This document shows positions 10,989 to 26,100 of a DNA stretch of 64,000 nt, in pieces. Position numbers and translations under genes: made by a program. Numbering within the stretch: position 1 is the first letter of the stretch; every line of letters starts with the position of its first letter. Below the pieces are notes generated by a model, which was not told the DNA's origin, did no database searches, and saw nothing but the letters and a program-made list of their open reading frames with translations. The stretch comes from Marisa cornuarietis. Taxonomy: Eukaryota > Mollusca > Gastropoda > Architaenioglossa > Ampullariidae. The stretch covers positions 744,001 to 808,000 of the forward strand of contig SMMW01000488.1 in assembly GCA_004794655.1 (NCBI GenBank), in the 5' to 3' direction.

Positions 10989-13900
10989 CTGCAAGTGGCA
11001 AACCATAAACAAGGTAAGTAACACATCAAAACAACCTTTTGTCCATCCTGAAAACAAAGCTACACCTTTTTTTTACCTTGGGAAAAAATAAACATCATTT
11101 ATTTTTCACAGTATTGTCTCGTCTCGAAAATTTCGATTAACAACGTGGATAACCTTGCTTCTTTACATTGCTCCAATGGATAATATCAAATATTTACATT
11201 TTCTGTTACCTTTTTCGTTCTGGAAACTTTATCACACCTTTAAGTTTTTTAATACAAAAATGGAATATTTCTTTATTATATGTTTTATACCATTCTCATT
11301 GTGCCAGTTATTTTCTATAACCACCAACACCCTTAATAGCACTGCCAAATTGCTTCTCTCATCTGTGATTTGTTAAATAAATTAACAAAAATAAAATCCG
11401 GAAAGTTGAACTTTTTTGCAAATGGTTGGAAATAGACATGTCAACAGAATTATACTTCAAGGCTTCAAACAAGATAAAAACAAATTTCGTCTTGGCATCA
11501 TATGCACCACAACAGAAGGAAATAAGAACTCACTCCCATGCAGAAATTTAACAATCCAAACGTTTATTAAACGGGCTCAAACACAAAAAATGATCGTAAT
11601 GTAAGTGTAACATAAAAAAGGGCTTCATCCGGGTTCTGAAGCAAGTCAAACATTCAGGCTAATGACCGTCCGGACTTTCTTTTCATATATAACAGTGGCC
11701 TTAAATTTCAGAGGTGAAATATGCGGTAAGGAAACTTTTGTGTATGGGAAAGAAATGATAATTCTCATGCAGCTTGGTCCATGATAACAAAATTTCATCT
11801 TTACTTAATGAGACTAAAAGCGCCAGCGTAAATGATTACAAATGGAGAACCAAACTTGGATAAAGATACTTTGTTCTTTTATAGTCTGCGATGATGTTTG
11901 ATGTCAAGTGCTGTACTAATGCTACAGTTGGCAGACAAAAAATTTACTGAACTGGATTAATAAAGATGTTTGTGTTTGGATTATAAAGAGCAAAAATATC
12001 ACGTGAGGTGGGTCCTACAATGAAAGTCCGTGGGATCACACTTTGTTTACCTTCTCAAATGAAGCGTAAATATAACGATCTTCTTGTTTACCCTTTTTTC
12101 ATGGCCTCTTTCCATGTGATTTTAATGGACAAGCTTTGATTATTAACACTTTATGGGACCCATCTGTGCCTAAGAGATTAGCGCAGAATAAGGAAAGTAA
12201 GTTTTAGACCTAGAGATGTGGTCAACAAAGGAATTTGCTTCTGCATGTAATGGTCCTTCCCTACCCTATCAAAGTTAACAATCGTGTGACAGAAATCAGC
12301 GACTTCTAATGCTCACCCAGGGTTATAACGGCACACGACAGGAATCGTCAGTCGAAGGGCAGGAGGATCAACACTGGTAATGTACATGTCTAAGATGAGT
12401 ACGTGCAAAACTACTGGAAATGCAAGGACAGGGACTGATGATAGTAGTGGAACAAGTTATCTGCCCCTGTGGTGTTTTCAATAGGTGATCGTGCGGTTTC
12501 ACACCAGGAAACGGGGAAATTCTGGAGTCAAATTAAAAAATAAGAACGCGAGGTTTTAATCATGGGTTCTGGAAAACTTTCGAGCGATTTCTTTAAGTGT
12601 GGGAAGGAAAACCCATATTTCAAGCTGATTAGCGCGCAGGATGTCTTTTGAACCCACAGATATGTTTTCACTTACTATTTACATCTGCTCATTCTTGCTT
12701 TGGCTGAAAGATAAATACATTTCTTTTTATACAAAGGTATTCATCCATACACGATAGTTACTGAGCTTTAACTCATCTCAGAACAACCTTTGATTTTTGT
12801 AGTAGTCTTTTTGTTTTCTCTTACTTGATAAAGTCTGATGGTATCCGATCAAATAAAAAGAGGAGGAAAAAATAAAATAATGAAGGTAGAATGACGATGG
12901 TTTGAGTATAATGGTTTTTCATGTGCATATATCCACTACTCGCAAGCATAAAAAAACAGCAAACAGAAACAAAACAGAAATCAGAATGCCACACACGCTA
13001 GCAAATAGAAATTTCAATTGAAATTTGAAAGCACACATGACACAAACTATAAAGAAACAACATTGTAAGAAAAGCAGCAATCGACTAAACCCTGAAGGCG
13101 TGCTAAACATTAAAGCTAAAATTTGTCTTCAGGCGGCTGACTGGGTAAAAAAAAAAGCAGCCGTAGATTTAAAAAAAAATCGTGAAAATATGAAGATGAA
13201 TGACAAAGCAATCAGTGGGGTGAACTGTTAATCAAACGAACAATTCCGTGAAGACAATTCCTTTTAAAAGCGTCTGCCAGGTGTGACAATCGTGATTAGT
13301 CGAGCTTTGTCACTGAAGCAAATGTGTCAGTAAGACATCGACGCTAGTGGTTGGCCAGTTTCTGGTGCCACCATGTGGGCAAAACGCACTTACGCATTTA
13401 ATCAGTGGAAGGGGCGCGTTCCCTGCCTCTGGCAGCGGCAGCTGACATTGCCGGCGGCTACAAGGGGAGGTAATGACAAGGGAGATAAACATATCGGGGG
13501 GAAAAAATATGTGGGAAAAAAAGAAAAAAAAAGACGAAAACAAACTAAGGCATGGACACAATACAGACTATGTAAAACAGTCTTGTTTTCAGTGAGTCTC
13601 TTGGAAGAAGGTGAAGAAGAAGGTCTTATACTAACGAGCTTGGCACATATGGGAGCTGTGGACTTAGACAAAACTACGTTTCTGAATGTATGAACAAAAA
13701 AAAGATGTTTTTAACTCTTCTAGAAAATTCCATACAATGCGAAAGAATAATGATGATTAAACTACAGGAAAGCAAAACCCAACACACGGCAAACTCAGAT
13801 GTCTTCAAGGTTCTCCTACCAACACTCTTACGGAATCGTGTTCGGCAGACATTCCCATGCCACCGGAGAATTCTAAATGGGTCTGATGACATGGGAGTAA

Positions 13901-16900
13901 AACTGAATCTACAATATGGGAGTATACCTTGGGATGACAGCATAGAGACTGAAGACGGGAAGACATGTCAGGGCAAGGAAGACAAGGCCCGTGCATGATA
14001 CACCACTCAAGACACGATCTCTCAGTAAAATGTTGAGAGACTGTATGTAGGTCTTCAGACAACATTTATCTACAGACTAACAGACTAACACAGGCACAAC
14101 GTCAGGGCTCTATTCTTCTGGAGGGTTGGAGAGGGGGAATCTAGCTACAGTTCCAGCAGGTGGAACGCTCACACCTGTGGACCAGCGGTTACCTGTGCTT
14201 ACGACTTGTTAGGCGGTGTACGGTCGGTGCTCCGGGCCCGGCTACTAGTTACCCCAGACTGAAAATATGACACTCACAGCTCTTACATCCACATTATGGA
14301 CAGTGTACTCACGAGTGTTACATCCATATAAATTATATACTCACAGCTCTTACATCCACATTTTGGACAGTCTACTCACGAGTGCTACATCCATATAAAT
14401 TATATACTCACATCTCTTACATCCACATTATGGACAGTGTACTCACGAGTGCTACATCCATACAAGTTGTGTGCTCACAGCTTTGACATCCACATTTTGG
14501 ACAGTGTACTCACAGTTCTTGCATCCACATGTACGAGTACAGTGTATACAGGTTTCACATCTACATTATGGACAGTGTACTCACATCTCTTACATTCACA
14601 TCATCACAGCATGTGGACATAAAACATACAACACATTCACAGTCTCTCAAGCGCACTGTTGTCCAAACACAGGCACAGCCTCGCCACCTCAGCCACAGCA
14701 ACGATAGTTGTGTCCCCCCTCACTTCTTTCATTGTTAACTTAGCCACAGTCCCTCCTTACTAAACAAACACATAGTCTGAACATTTGGGCACCTGACAAA
14801 CCGTCTAGCTGGAATGTCTTTTCCATAATCACTATCAGTGGACACACGGTATCCAAGCTTCCGAAAACTCTTAGTATGTACACTAAACTCTGAGCAGGCA
14901 CACTAAACACTAATTACCTCCACAATTACATCGTCACATAGGGCTTAGCTTTCACTTCCCTCGAAATATCTGTGCTCATCTCACTAAATTTTACCAAGAT
15001 GGAAGAAAATCTAAAGGATTGTCTTGTCGAACAGAAATGAACACACACACATCTTTGACATTAAAGCAGAATAAGTTAATGTTACAACAAATAATTCAAT
15101 AAATAATTATTACTAGTGTCAATCGTCAAAACAAGATCAGAGTTTAAAGATCGAAGAAGTAACGAGTATTGCTAGAGTTCCAAAGAATGAAATACGATCC
15201 AATTTTACCCATTCTCCTCCCCCTACACACACACAAACAACTCCTCATTCAATTATATTTATTCACTACCTTTATTCTATCAAACTCTTTGACAAGTCAG
15301 TGATACCTGCACTGCTTATTTAAGCATTTTTTTGTACGATGCCTATAATTTTACCATCGTTGGCAGCAGAATTCTGAATCCTTTTTAATACATTTCTTTT
15401 TTTTAGGTGATTTTTATTTAAGTGTATTTTTTTCTACAGAACTCTGCTGCCGTTACTGTCATGAAATAAACTTCCTACTTGAGCACTAATGCACTAATTT
15501 TGCTATATTACAGTTTGATCATTATCAACAGATAGTCAAGGTGAGAAAGAGCTTCGATAAGGGAGACTACTCACCGCAGGGCTGGCGGAAGTGCGAGACA
15601 CCGAGACAGAAGACCTGTTCTTGGCGCGGAGCTTGGACAGAGTTCCCTCGGCGGTGTCGGCTCGCTCTTCAGCGTCTTCCAGTTCGTTCTGCACCTTGCG
15701 GAACTTGGCCAGGTTGACAGCAGCGATCTCCTCCTGTACAGGTGACACGCCAGGTGAATATGGTCAGAGAAACTGTCCTTAACCACTTCACTGACGGAAA
15801 ACAGTTTACTCCAACTTTTAGCGCGTGTCCTGATCACTTTAAAATGTCTCTGCTAGTTTATGTGTATGAGGGGGAGAGAAAAAAAGAGGAGAAAAAGAGG
15901 GTGGGTAAGATAGACAGGGCTAAAAAAAAACAGTAAGGAAGACAACGTACAGCCTCCTCCACTTGTCTCTTGTATGTCTTGATCTTGGCCTGGAGCTTGT
16001 CGATGACTTCCTGCAGGCGCTCATGGTTCTTGCGATCCTCGTCGCTCTGGAAGGCCAGCTCCTTCAGCCGCCTGTCTGCCTTCCTCATGTTCTTCTGAGT
16101 CTCAGCATGGCGGCGCTGTTCGTTGTCAAGCTCGACCTCCAACTCGCGTACCTGTCACGAGGAGCAATTCCGTGATGTGTCAAGTATTGAAGACGAAGAG
16201 CCCCACCTTAAACTACAGCTGGAAAAGTCTGACATGAGCAACTAAATCTCTCCTATTTCCTTTTTCGATTGTTTTAGCAAGAAAAAAGGGATAACCTTTG
16301 AGGTACATCTGCTTTTGAAGACATTCTTTAAAGCTAAGGTAGTAAAATCTGCTTTTTAGACATTCGTCAACACAGTTAATCAGCTCTTACAAGGCTGTGA
16401 AATGTACTCACTCTCTGTTCCAGTTTCTGGATGATCTTCTTGCCTCCCTTGAGAGCCTGGGCCTCAGCCTCGTCCAGCCGGACCTGCATGTCCTTCAGCT
16501 GGCTCTCCAGTGCCTTGCGTAGTTTCTCCACCTGAGTGACAATACAAAGATGCACCGTGCAACTAATATAATTTTTATAGAGTAGGTGCAACATGACCGG
16601 ACTATACCATTTGATACATATCAAGGAAATAATCGAGAGAAATCGACAGAAGCATAATAATCAAATTAATAAAGACGTTTTCAATCATCAGAAGGTCCTC
16701 TCTTTCTTCATCTTCTATTTCTTGTTATATGGTTCGTTTGTCTCTGGATACATTCTTGTATGAATGAGACCACAGAGAGACGATGCTGACATGATACAAA
16801 ACCTGCAAGTGACAACTGACAGGTGTGTAAAGACTTACCTGCAGAGAATGCTCCTGTTCCTGCTTCAGTTCGTCAGCCAGACGTGCGGCATCAGCCATGG

Positions 16901-19900
16901 CCTTCTTGGAGCGCTCCTCGGAGTTGCGCAGCTCATTGTTCACCTCATCAAGATCGGTCTGAACACAGTTACCGAAGATTAGAAGTAAAGACTTCAACAG
17001 CCCTCATATCTTGGCATTTTCCCACTATCAACAAGCACTTGTTATAGTCACAGGAGAAAATACACACATCTTAAACGATAAATAAGAGGCGGAATAAGAG
17101 CAGAATAACCAATAACGCCGTAAATAAATAAACAAACAAAAATAATTTTTAATGCATAGCTAGTTAGACACATCGGCCTTCGAGGACGACTTCAACGCAC
17201 CTGCATGGCCTGGATGTCGGCTTCCAGCTTTCTCTTCTGAGCTTGGAAGGAGGTGGCCTGGGCCGAAAGCTCGTTGACGCGGTCGTTGGCATCGGCCAGT
17301 TCGTTCTCAGCGGCCTTGCGAGCACGGTCGGCCTGAAGGCAAAGAACAAACACCCGTGTTATTTGTTTGCTGGCATCGCCTGTATACCACGTGGCAGTCG
17401 AGTACGAAATGCGTGTTTGGCGCCCAGAAACTTTAGGGTTCGCGAGAGACTAGATAAGATCGTTGATCGACAAAAAAGATCACTGCCAGACTTGCTCACT
17501 GACTTGGTGGTTCATAAATGAAGTAATTAATAAATGTACATGAAGGCAAACATTTTGAAAAATTGCAGTTCAAAGAAGCCACGAGGAATAACATTTTTTC
17601 GGTACCTGTTCCAGGGCAACTCGCAGTTCCTCAAGTTCGGCAGTCAGGGCAGTGCAGCGGCGCTCGGCCAGGTTATAGGCCTCACGTGCCTCGTCCCTAG
17701 CCCTCTGTTCTTCCTCCACTTGGGTCTGGGTTTCCTGCACATAAAACACAACACCACCTTGACGATCATCGCCACACATCTGCACTATTTTTCTGCCATG
17801 CATGTTGCAAAACTGATTCTCCTCTTTAAACAGTCCTCAGAACCTGCAGTTTTCAAAAGCTTTACGTTGAAGTTAACATCAGAAGTATTCGTAATAAATG
17901 GTAATAGACTTTGAACATTCTGTCTGAAGTATTATATATAAAGAAAGCGTCCAGCCACTTACCTTGAGAGTTTGTTGGAGTTTCTTGGCTGTCTTCTCCA
18001 GCTCGGCCTTGCCACGGTTAGCCTGGTCCAGGGCGACCTCCAGCTCGTTGATGTCCTGCTCCAGCTTCTTCTTGACACGCATTGCCTCGGCTTTGCCCTT
18101 GGACTCAGCCTCCAAGCTGGCCTGCATGGAGTCGAGTGCGCGCTGGTGGTTGCGACTGGAGGGAGAAAAGCACACACGGTGTGTCAACGAACTTTCAGTA
18201 AACACATCTGTCTCCCATGTGCTCATGTTAGTGCAGCGGGAAAACACTCGGGTTCCACAACAACAGTGAGGACAGTAAGAGTCAGGGTTCAGATCTCACT
18301 TTGGAGCTGCCATGGAGCTGACAATTGTTTTTACTAAATTTTTTCGCTACTCCAATTTCCTTCTCCCTCCCTTTATTTCCTCTCCCTTCCAATAATGGGA
18401 TGTTATATTCCAGTCAAATAAATTACTATTAAAACTACCACAATAATAATAATATTTTGCCTGTTATCCTAGTCTCCTTCAATTATCAATACCCTTCCTC
18501 TGTCTCAAACCATTCTGACAGTTTCAAGGCCTACGACAGAAGTGAATATCAGCAGTTTGTAAGCCATCTTTGCGCATTAGTCGCTTTCGTCGTTGTCATT
18601 AAAAAAAAACTAGCGACTGTGTCTCACCGAGTGTTTTCGAATTCTTCCTCTTTCTCCTGGATGCGGCGGTCGATCTCCTGGCGAACCTGGGAGATCTCGA
18701 GTTGAGAGCGCAGCACCTTGGCCTCCTCCTGCTCCAGTGCAGCCTCGGCCTCCTCCAGGGCAGCCTGCAGCTCCTCCTTCTCCAGCTCCAGGCGCTTGCG
18801 AGCCTTCTCGACCTCGTGCACGCTGCGTCCACCTTCGCTGAGCTGTTCTGTCAGGTCGTGGATCTCGTCTGCAAAGTAACGGCAAGGATAGTAACACTCG
18901 CAACTACTTCTTGAAGGAGTGGATGTAAAGAGAAGTGTTTAGGGAGAGTTGACTTTGAAAAAAAAAGAAGAGAAGAGGCAAGGCTGACAGGAGAAATAAA
19001 TAAGGATAAAGTCTAGGTGCTGACTATGACACCAAGACAAAAGCCTACCAGCCAGGTTCTTGTTCTCGCGGCGCAAGGCTTCGATGGTGTCGTTGGCCTC
19101 CTCAACCTGAGCCTTGACGCGGAAGAGTTCAGCGGAATAGCCGCGAGCCTCTTTCTGGGCATTTTCCAGCTCGGCCTGGAGGTCATTGACCTTGGCCTGC
19201 CACTCAGCGATTGTCTTGTCGAAACCACGCTGCTTCTTCTCAAGGTTGTTGGCATTGGCGTTGGCCTGAACAAAAAATAACAAACTTGCAGCCCCACATT
19301 CTTTGATCTTCAAAGAGATATTTTTTTATATAGACATGATAAAAGCCAGAACTGGTAAAAAAAGATATTTATGGAAGTTGGGAGTTGTACGCGCACAAAC
19401 TGACAACTAGCTGTCTGGTCACTTGACACACATTCAATCTTCATTAACCAAATGTATTGATATTTGTGAGGACACGCATGACCAGCTGTGGTTACTTACA
19501 CGCTCAACATCAACCATAAGGTCTTCGAGCTCGCCCTGCAGCCTGGCCTTGGCCTTCTCCAGAGCAACGACCTTGGCATTGGCGGCTTCAGCAGCCTGCT
19601 CAGCCTCCTGCAGTTTGGCCTGCAGCTTGCGTCTGTAACAGGCACAAAAACTTTCAAGAGAACTACAAGTGCAGTGATGCTGTCAGTCTAACCTGCGTTC
19701 TATTTTTATGAGTTTTGGAAAGATACGCCGAGAATTTGTATACGCTTGAAATACGTTTGAAATAAAGAAATGCATTGTTTTCAGCTTAAATAAACTGTTC
19801 ACTGTCGGCCATCATTATTTGAACTTAATTAGTCTTTCGTCGTGTTTGTGACTTCTTTCTTTTTCTTTTCTGTGAATTATCTCTAACAAGTTAAACAGAG

Positions 19901-22900
19901 GTCGAAGCTCATCTTTCTACACATTGAATGGCGCGAGCTGCGAACAAAAGTTCCGTGTAACTGACCTGGACTCCTCCAGCTCTTCTGCACGTGCGGCACC
20001 CTCGCCCTCGAACTTGGCTCTCCACTGCTGGGCCTCGGTGTTGGCCTTGGACAGCTGGCGCTGCAGATCGGCCTTGACATCCTGCTCCTCTTCCAGCTGC
20101 TCGCGCAGGGCGTCCAGGTCAGAGGTCAGGTTGCGGACCTCGCTGGAGAGTTTCTGTCGGGCCTGCACCACATAAACAAGCGTCTCAAGTGATGGGTGGC
20201 ACAATGGTGCAGGAAGGAAGCACATTCCCCATCTTGATTCCATTGAATAAACTTCAAATCTCTCTTCTTCCGTCCCCATCGTCATTACTAAAGCTCCGGA
20301 TAAACCTAACCACAAGCTCAAGATTTATTTTCACTTCAGCAAAATAATGCGTCGAGTGATAGTTTAGTCTTGTCATAAAGAAAGCGGCTGCTTTCCTCAA
20401 CAGAAGTTAAAAATATCTGAAATGTTAACCTCTTCATGAGAGTAAATAGTCAATAAAACCTGTACAAGACTTATGTAGGACGCCCTAAACTTAGAGGACT
20501 GATAGGAACTTAAATCTCCCTTAACCTCATTAATGTATGGACTGAGTATGTGCATAGATGGAATCTGTTAAAGAGGTCTTTAAAGAGAGAACGTCTCAAA
20601 CTTTCTTGTAAGAAATTAACGAAAACAATGGGACCAAGTACAAATTGCATTTAAGACAAGAAAAGAATGAAAAGATGAGAGCAATAATCCAGCCTTAAAC
20701 GAAAATCCAGACGACAGATGATCCAGAGAGCTGTCAACCGACGGAAAGACAAATGCAGTTGGCTCATCAGTACCAAGCACGAGGAACTAGGCGAAAAGAC
20801 CCTACAGCACCTAGTACTTCATGATAGATGTGCCCCCAACAGAACACACCAGATGACAGGAATGGACAAAGCAAGAAGGGGATGAACTACTCACGCGGGT
20901 CTCGTCCTCCAGGCTGCGCTTAGCCTCCTCCAGCTGTACTGCGAGTGCGTTCTTCTCTTTGGTCAGCTGACCCACGCGGTGCTCGGACTCCTCCAGCTGG
21001 CGGGTCAGGTCGGCCGTCTCCTGCTGCAGACGAGCCTTTTGGCCTTGCAGCTCGTTGATGGCGCGGCTGCCCTCTTCCACTTTGGCATTCAGCTCGCTTA
21101 GTTGAGCCTCCACTTGCTTCGTCATCTTCTCGGACATGCCCTGAAGGCCACAAAGCCACAACCCGCTTAAAGTTACATGGCTCAACAATCGACATGGAAC
21201 TATTTTCTGGACATGCCCAGTAGGTCACGATGCCACAACCCCATTGAGAGTTGATTATCCCGTCATCATGACTGGCATTGCCTATTGTTATTTTCATTAA
21301 AAGTTTGAAAATTATTTATTATTATGTCAACAGTTAAAGACAAAACTGTCTTTGATGCAAATCTCTATAACCTTCTCTTTAAAAACATTTTGTTCCCATT
21401 GTCTATACAGGTGAAGTCGTGTTTTTTGTGACAAAAAAATCAGAAAAATATTAACATTAATACCCCAATTTGTAAAAGTTACATCTTGTTTTGGTAGTCA
21501 CTTGGAAAAGTACATGAAAGGTTATGACATGCAAATAAGTAACGACCTGTAGATAAATGTTTTAAAAATTAGTAGTGACATTTGTACATCCTGCTCAGCA
21601 ACATGCAATAGACAAAGCCACTTTCGACTAAAATTTTGTTCGTCAAAACTATTTTCATGGAAAATATTTGTTGCTGGAATTTATGTCCAACGCGTTGTTT
21701 GACCTCTTGGCATTTCTTTATTCATGCACCTAGAACACGTGGTTAGTCTCACTCACTTTGTTGAAATTAAAAATTTAGTGGCAAAAAGGACCAGTTACAG
21801 GTTCTCACTAGACACACAATGGTAGTCGGAAATCTTTAGTACTTTCTGGAGAAAAACGTGTACAGGGAATGATTAAACACAACATGCTGTTAAAACTTTG
21901 ATGTTCTTTAAAGCTCTTGACCCTTTTTTTCTTCTTCAACTTGGTTTTCATATTCGTCTTTTTGTCGTTCTCCTTCTACATTACTTCCCCCTAAGCTCGC
22001 ACCGACAGACAGGTTGCCTGCGAGCAGTTGGATTAAAGTTGGCACAAACAGCACAACAGTAAAGTCAGTGTCCTACAGCCATCGGGATATGAACCAAGCT
22101 GCAAGAGAGTGCGAAGGGGGTAACAAACAGTTCAGTGTAAAGTAGGAATCACAACAACCCTTGGCATGCTGACCACTCTCGTGCCGCATGCGAGTACCTT
22201 GTTCTTGCCGACGTGTTGGATCTGGGCCTGCAGATCGTCGACCTCGGCCTTCAGCTGTGCCTTCTCCTTCTCAACCCTGCGCACGGCCACAATGGGCTTA
22301 GTGTACCACGTGACCAGACATCACACATTCCAAGAGACGATACTGATATTACGATCCTCACTAACTGGTGAGTCGTTTGGCAATTCTCTTTGAATCGTAT
22401 AGATTTATTTCAACTCATCTACCCACATTAAACGTTCACATAAGTCCTGGCCATAAAGGAAATCGCCAAACGATTTCATGCAAGTTTGGACTTTAGAATT
22501 CTTAGGGGACTGTGACTCTTCAGTAAAGCTTTTCCGAGATGTACCTGCAGTGTTATGATTGACCACATGCAACCAATTCGTGGCTACTAACAAATACTCA
22601 GACTGAAGAATCATTTAATGTGAACCACGAGATCAAGTAAGACAGCTGTTGAATAAATTGTTACAAACGCCCGAGGCGACAAGGACAAAGGTCAGCTTCA
22701 GACAAACGTCTCAGTATGTACATAGTACAGGCATAAAACAAGCTTCCATATGTCTGCTGGAGAAAAAGTTGACTCAGAGTTGAATGGAAGCCATAGGCTC
22801 ACCTGCTCTTGACCTTCTGCAGCTGGTCAATCTGTTCCGCCATCTCGTTGGCAGCATCCTGCTGCTTCTTGCGCAGGGCGGCGATCTGAGCCTCGTGCTG

Positions 22901-23104
22901 CAGGGCGCTCTCCTCCATGTCACGACGCAGCTTCAGCAGCTCCTGCTCGCGCTTCTTGTTCAGCTCCACCTGCATCACAGCACGAGCTGTTGTAGTACCT
23001 CGTCGGCTACGACTTCTGTGTATGTGTGTATATTTGTGCATGTGTGTGAGTGAGAGAGAAACAGGAGTCAATGTGTACACGTAGTAATGTGTGCACGCGT
23101 GCCC

Positions 23105-23153
<49 letters not shown>

Positions 23154-26100
23154 TGTGTGTGTGTGTGTGTGCGTCCGTATTACTAAAAAAACCAAAATCC
23201 AAATAAGCAAACCTACCCACCAACTAAGTAATCAACTAGCGATCCAGCAAACAAACGAACACAGCAACCAACAAGATGTTCAACGAATAAATAAACCAAT
23301 AAACAGACAGACGAACAAATATTTGCATTAGACGAATGTTCCACCAACAGACAGTCACATCATCAACTACTGTACCTGAGCTGAGGTGGCGCCACCAGCC
23401 TCATCCAGACGCTCGCTAAGTTCATCAAGCTCGCGTGCAAGTTCCTGCCTCTGTTTCTCGACCTGCACGATGGAGGGAGGATACCACTAGTAAGAAGATG
23501 GAACTTAATCACGTGGCTATTGATCAGCATGACTGCCTCACGTGCAGCAGGCCTTATGATGAAGTATGTCCTTAAGTAAGAATATTACTCTGTAGGCAAC
23601 TTTTAAGAGTTCAATCGTTAAATCCCTACCACAAGACGATTCATTTCCGAAGTGTCCATGTGTTTAACGGAAAATAACAATGAATTTGTTAAGTTTCAAC
23701 GTGTTTTCAACCTTTATACCCTTAAAACATAATTATAATTTTTTTCTAAAGTGTCAGTATGTGTTCAACCCTAATGAGATTACAACAGAACAATTTGTTT
23801 CTAAAGTTTTTGTATTCTGTTATCATAGCATTGAAACAGACCAGAACCCTATTTTTGTAAAGTACTAATGAGCTTTGTTAAGGTTCGCAGGAATTACAAG
23901 AAGACATATACACCACAGCATCAGGGAGGTAAAAAAGTCCCTTGTTTTATTTCTAATACAATTGTCAAAGGGTCAGTCATTTTTGCGGATGATAACTCTT
24001 AAGAATAGTAGAGACAGATTCGTAACACTAAAACATTTTATCTGTAAAAAATATTTACTATTTTACTTCTGTTTGTAATTTCACCCGAAGCCAATTTCTT
24101 TAGTGTTGTGTTGAAGTATTTTTTAAAAGGATCCTTTGTTATTTCGACATACAGTCTCGCGCAGGAATTTAGAAAGGAAGAGCATGCCAAAACATTGAAA
24201 GCTAAGGCTCTGCCAAAGTGATTTGACAGCCAGCACATTCCAGCCTCTCAAGACTTCGCCGCTCTTCTCTCTATCATCACGCTGCGGCTATTTTTAGCAA
24301 CTCGCCAAACCGTCGTTGAGTCTGCAGCAGCTGCCGCCAGGTGATTAATGTTCCTACAACATCGCCGGCTCGGCACCGACTTCTCTCGCAAAGTCTCGCT
24401 ACCTGCGGTTAAAATGCCTGCGCGAGCAGGAGCTGTGTGGATACGATGGAGAACCCAGGGCGAGAAATCCCAGTTATCAGCAATTTTAGATGCTCTATCC
24501 CGAGATCGGCCTTGTCACACCTGTATCACTGACAAGGAGCCTAATCCAATGTACAAAACTCGACAGCGAATAGCCTTACAATTGTCTCATCCTCATCTGA
24601 GGAATGCCATCAATAATCTTTATCGTCTTTCAAAAAGATTCCTAGCAGATACAAAAGTTTAGAATAAACGCACCCATGCACCCGTCCGAGAGAGAGGTAT
24701 TCAAAGTAGAGGTAGAAGTGGGGGGGGGGGGTTGTACAGACGGCTGACCTATACTATTGTTAGTTTGACCTCTGTCTCTCTCTCTGTACGTGCAAATTAG
24801 TTTTAAGTATAAAGAAGTATGATACATTAAAACCTCCACATGTTTCGGAAAATTTAGATTAGGCCAAAAACAACTTTCCTGTAATATTATCTTAACGGAA
24901 AAATATTCTGATTTATAGAAGCTTGACTGACTAACTAACTCACTGCCTGACTTACTAATCAATCAGCTTGAAGGAAGGACGGACGAAATGCGAACACATG
25001 ACTTACACACAGACCAACATGGAAGTGGGGGTGGGGGGTAGAGACAACCGAACACAAGATGTCCAGATGTTAAAGTGAGAGTAACCTACCTTCGCCCTGG
25101 CCTGGCGCTCAGCCTCCAGCTCCTCCTCGAGCTCCTCAATGCGAGCCTGCAAAGCACGGTTAGTCATGGCGTCACTGCAATGCACCTCAACAATTCTCGA
25201 ACAAAATTTCACTGGCAGAAATCTCTAACAAGTCCGCTGTTTGGTCTTGTCCTGAGGTATCGAAAGTTTTCAGTCTTTGTTAAAGGTTCACAAAAGGTAG
25301 GCGAAAATTGTAGGCAACAATATCACAGAACCTTGGATCCAGGAGGATAAACTGGGATAAGAAGGTGAGGTAGGGTAAGGTAGGGAGGAAAACGCCAAGA
25401 AGGGAGAGGTAGTGGACGTGGGAGGTTCGGTGGCCAAGCCGGGAAGGAATGGGACAGACAGGCAGGCCTGGCTTGAAGATACTTCCTCTCCAACCCTGTA
25501 AGTGCCAAGTAGACCCAGACCGGCAGACTGAAGAAGGGGGCTTCTGCATATTTACCCTATGACTCATTCCATGGAGAAGGGGAGTCGGGTCCTACCGAAA
25601 GGCGAGGGATGAGCAAAACCTGAGAAATTTGAGACCTTAAATTTTTTTATTATAAACAGCCAAACGTGTAGAGCCGGTAGGTTACAAAAAGAAGGTGCAG
25701 AAGCCAAAAAGAATAGACCAGACTAGGGGAGGTAATTATACTGCCTTAGCTTCCATTTCTTCCCCACAAAGTTTGGCACAAAACAGTTTTTCGCTCGGCA
25801 GCCGGAAAAAGCAGATCCAGCTTTCTGGACGTGCTTTGGTGCTGCACGTGCGCTTTGGCAAGCAGACAACGACATGCGGGGGCTGGTTAAACTCGCCTTC
25901 TTTCAGGGCTTATCTCCCCTCCTGGCAAATAAACCCCGTGGCGAAAATGCTACAGATAAGTCTCGGGGAAAACAGACTCTGAGAAGGAGTCAGAAAGGAC
26001 AAAAAGAAGAAGCAGGAGACAAAAGAAAGGTATAAAAAATATGCTTACAACATTTCTGTTCTCTCGGACAGAAATATATATATACATCCTTCTTCTCTTA

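Noticed and set aside
13373..13998. Plus- and minus-strand ORFs of about 85-105 codons in MHC intron 42
   Set aside because: I found no recognisable domain or splice context; the overlapping ORFs in several frames look like low-complexity chance.
18610..18903. ORFs in other frames over the rod exons, for example Arg- or Gly-rich frames at 18599-18903
   Set aside because: They are shadows of GC-rich coiled-coil exons; the heptad frame matches myosin.
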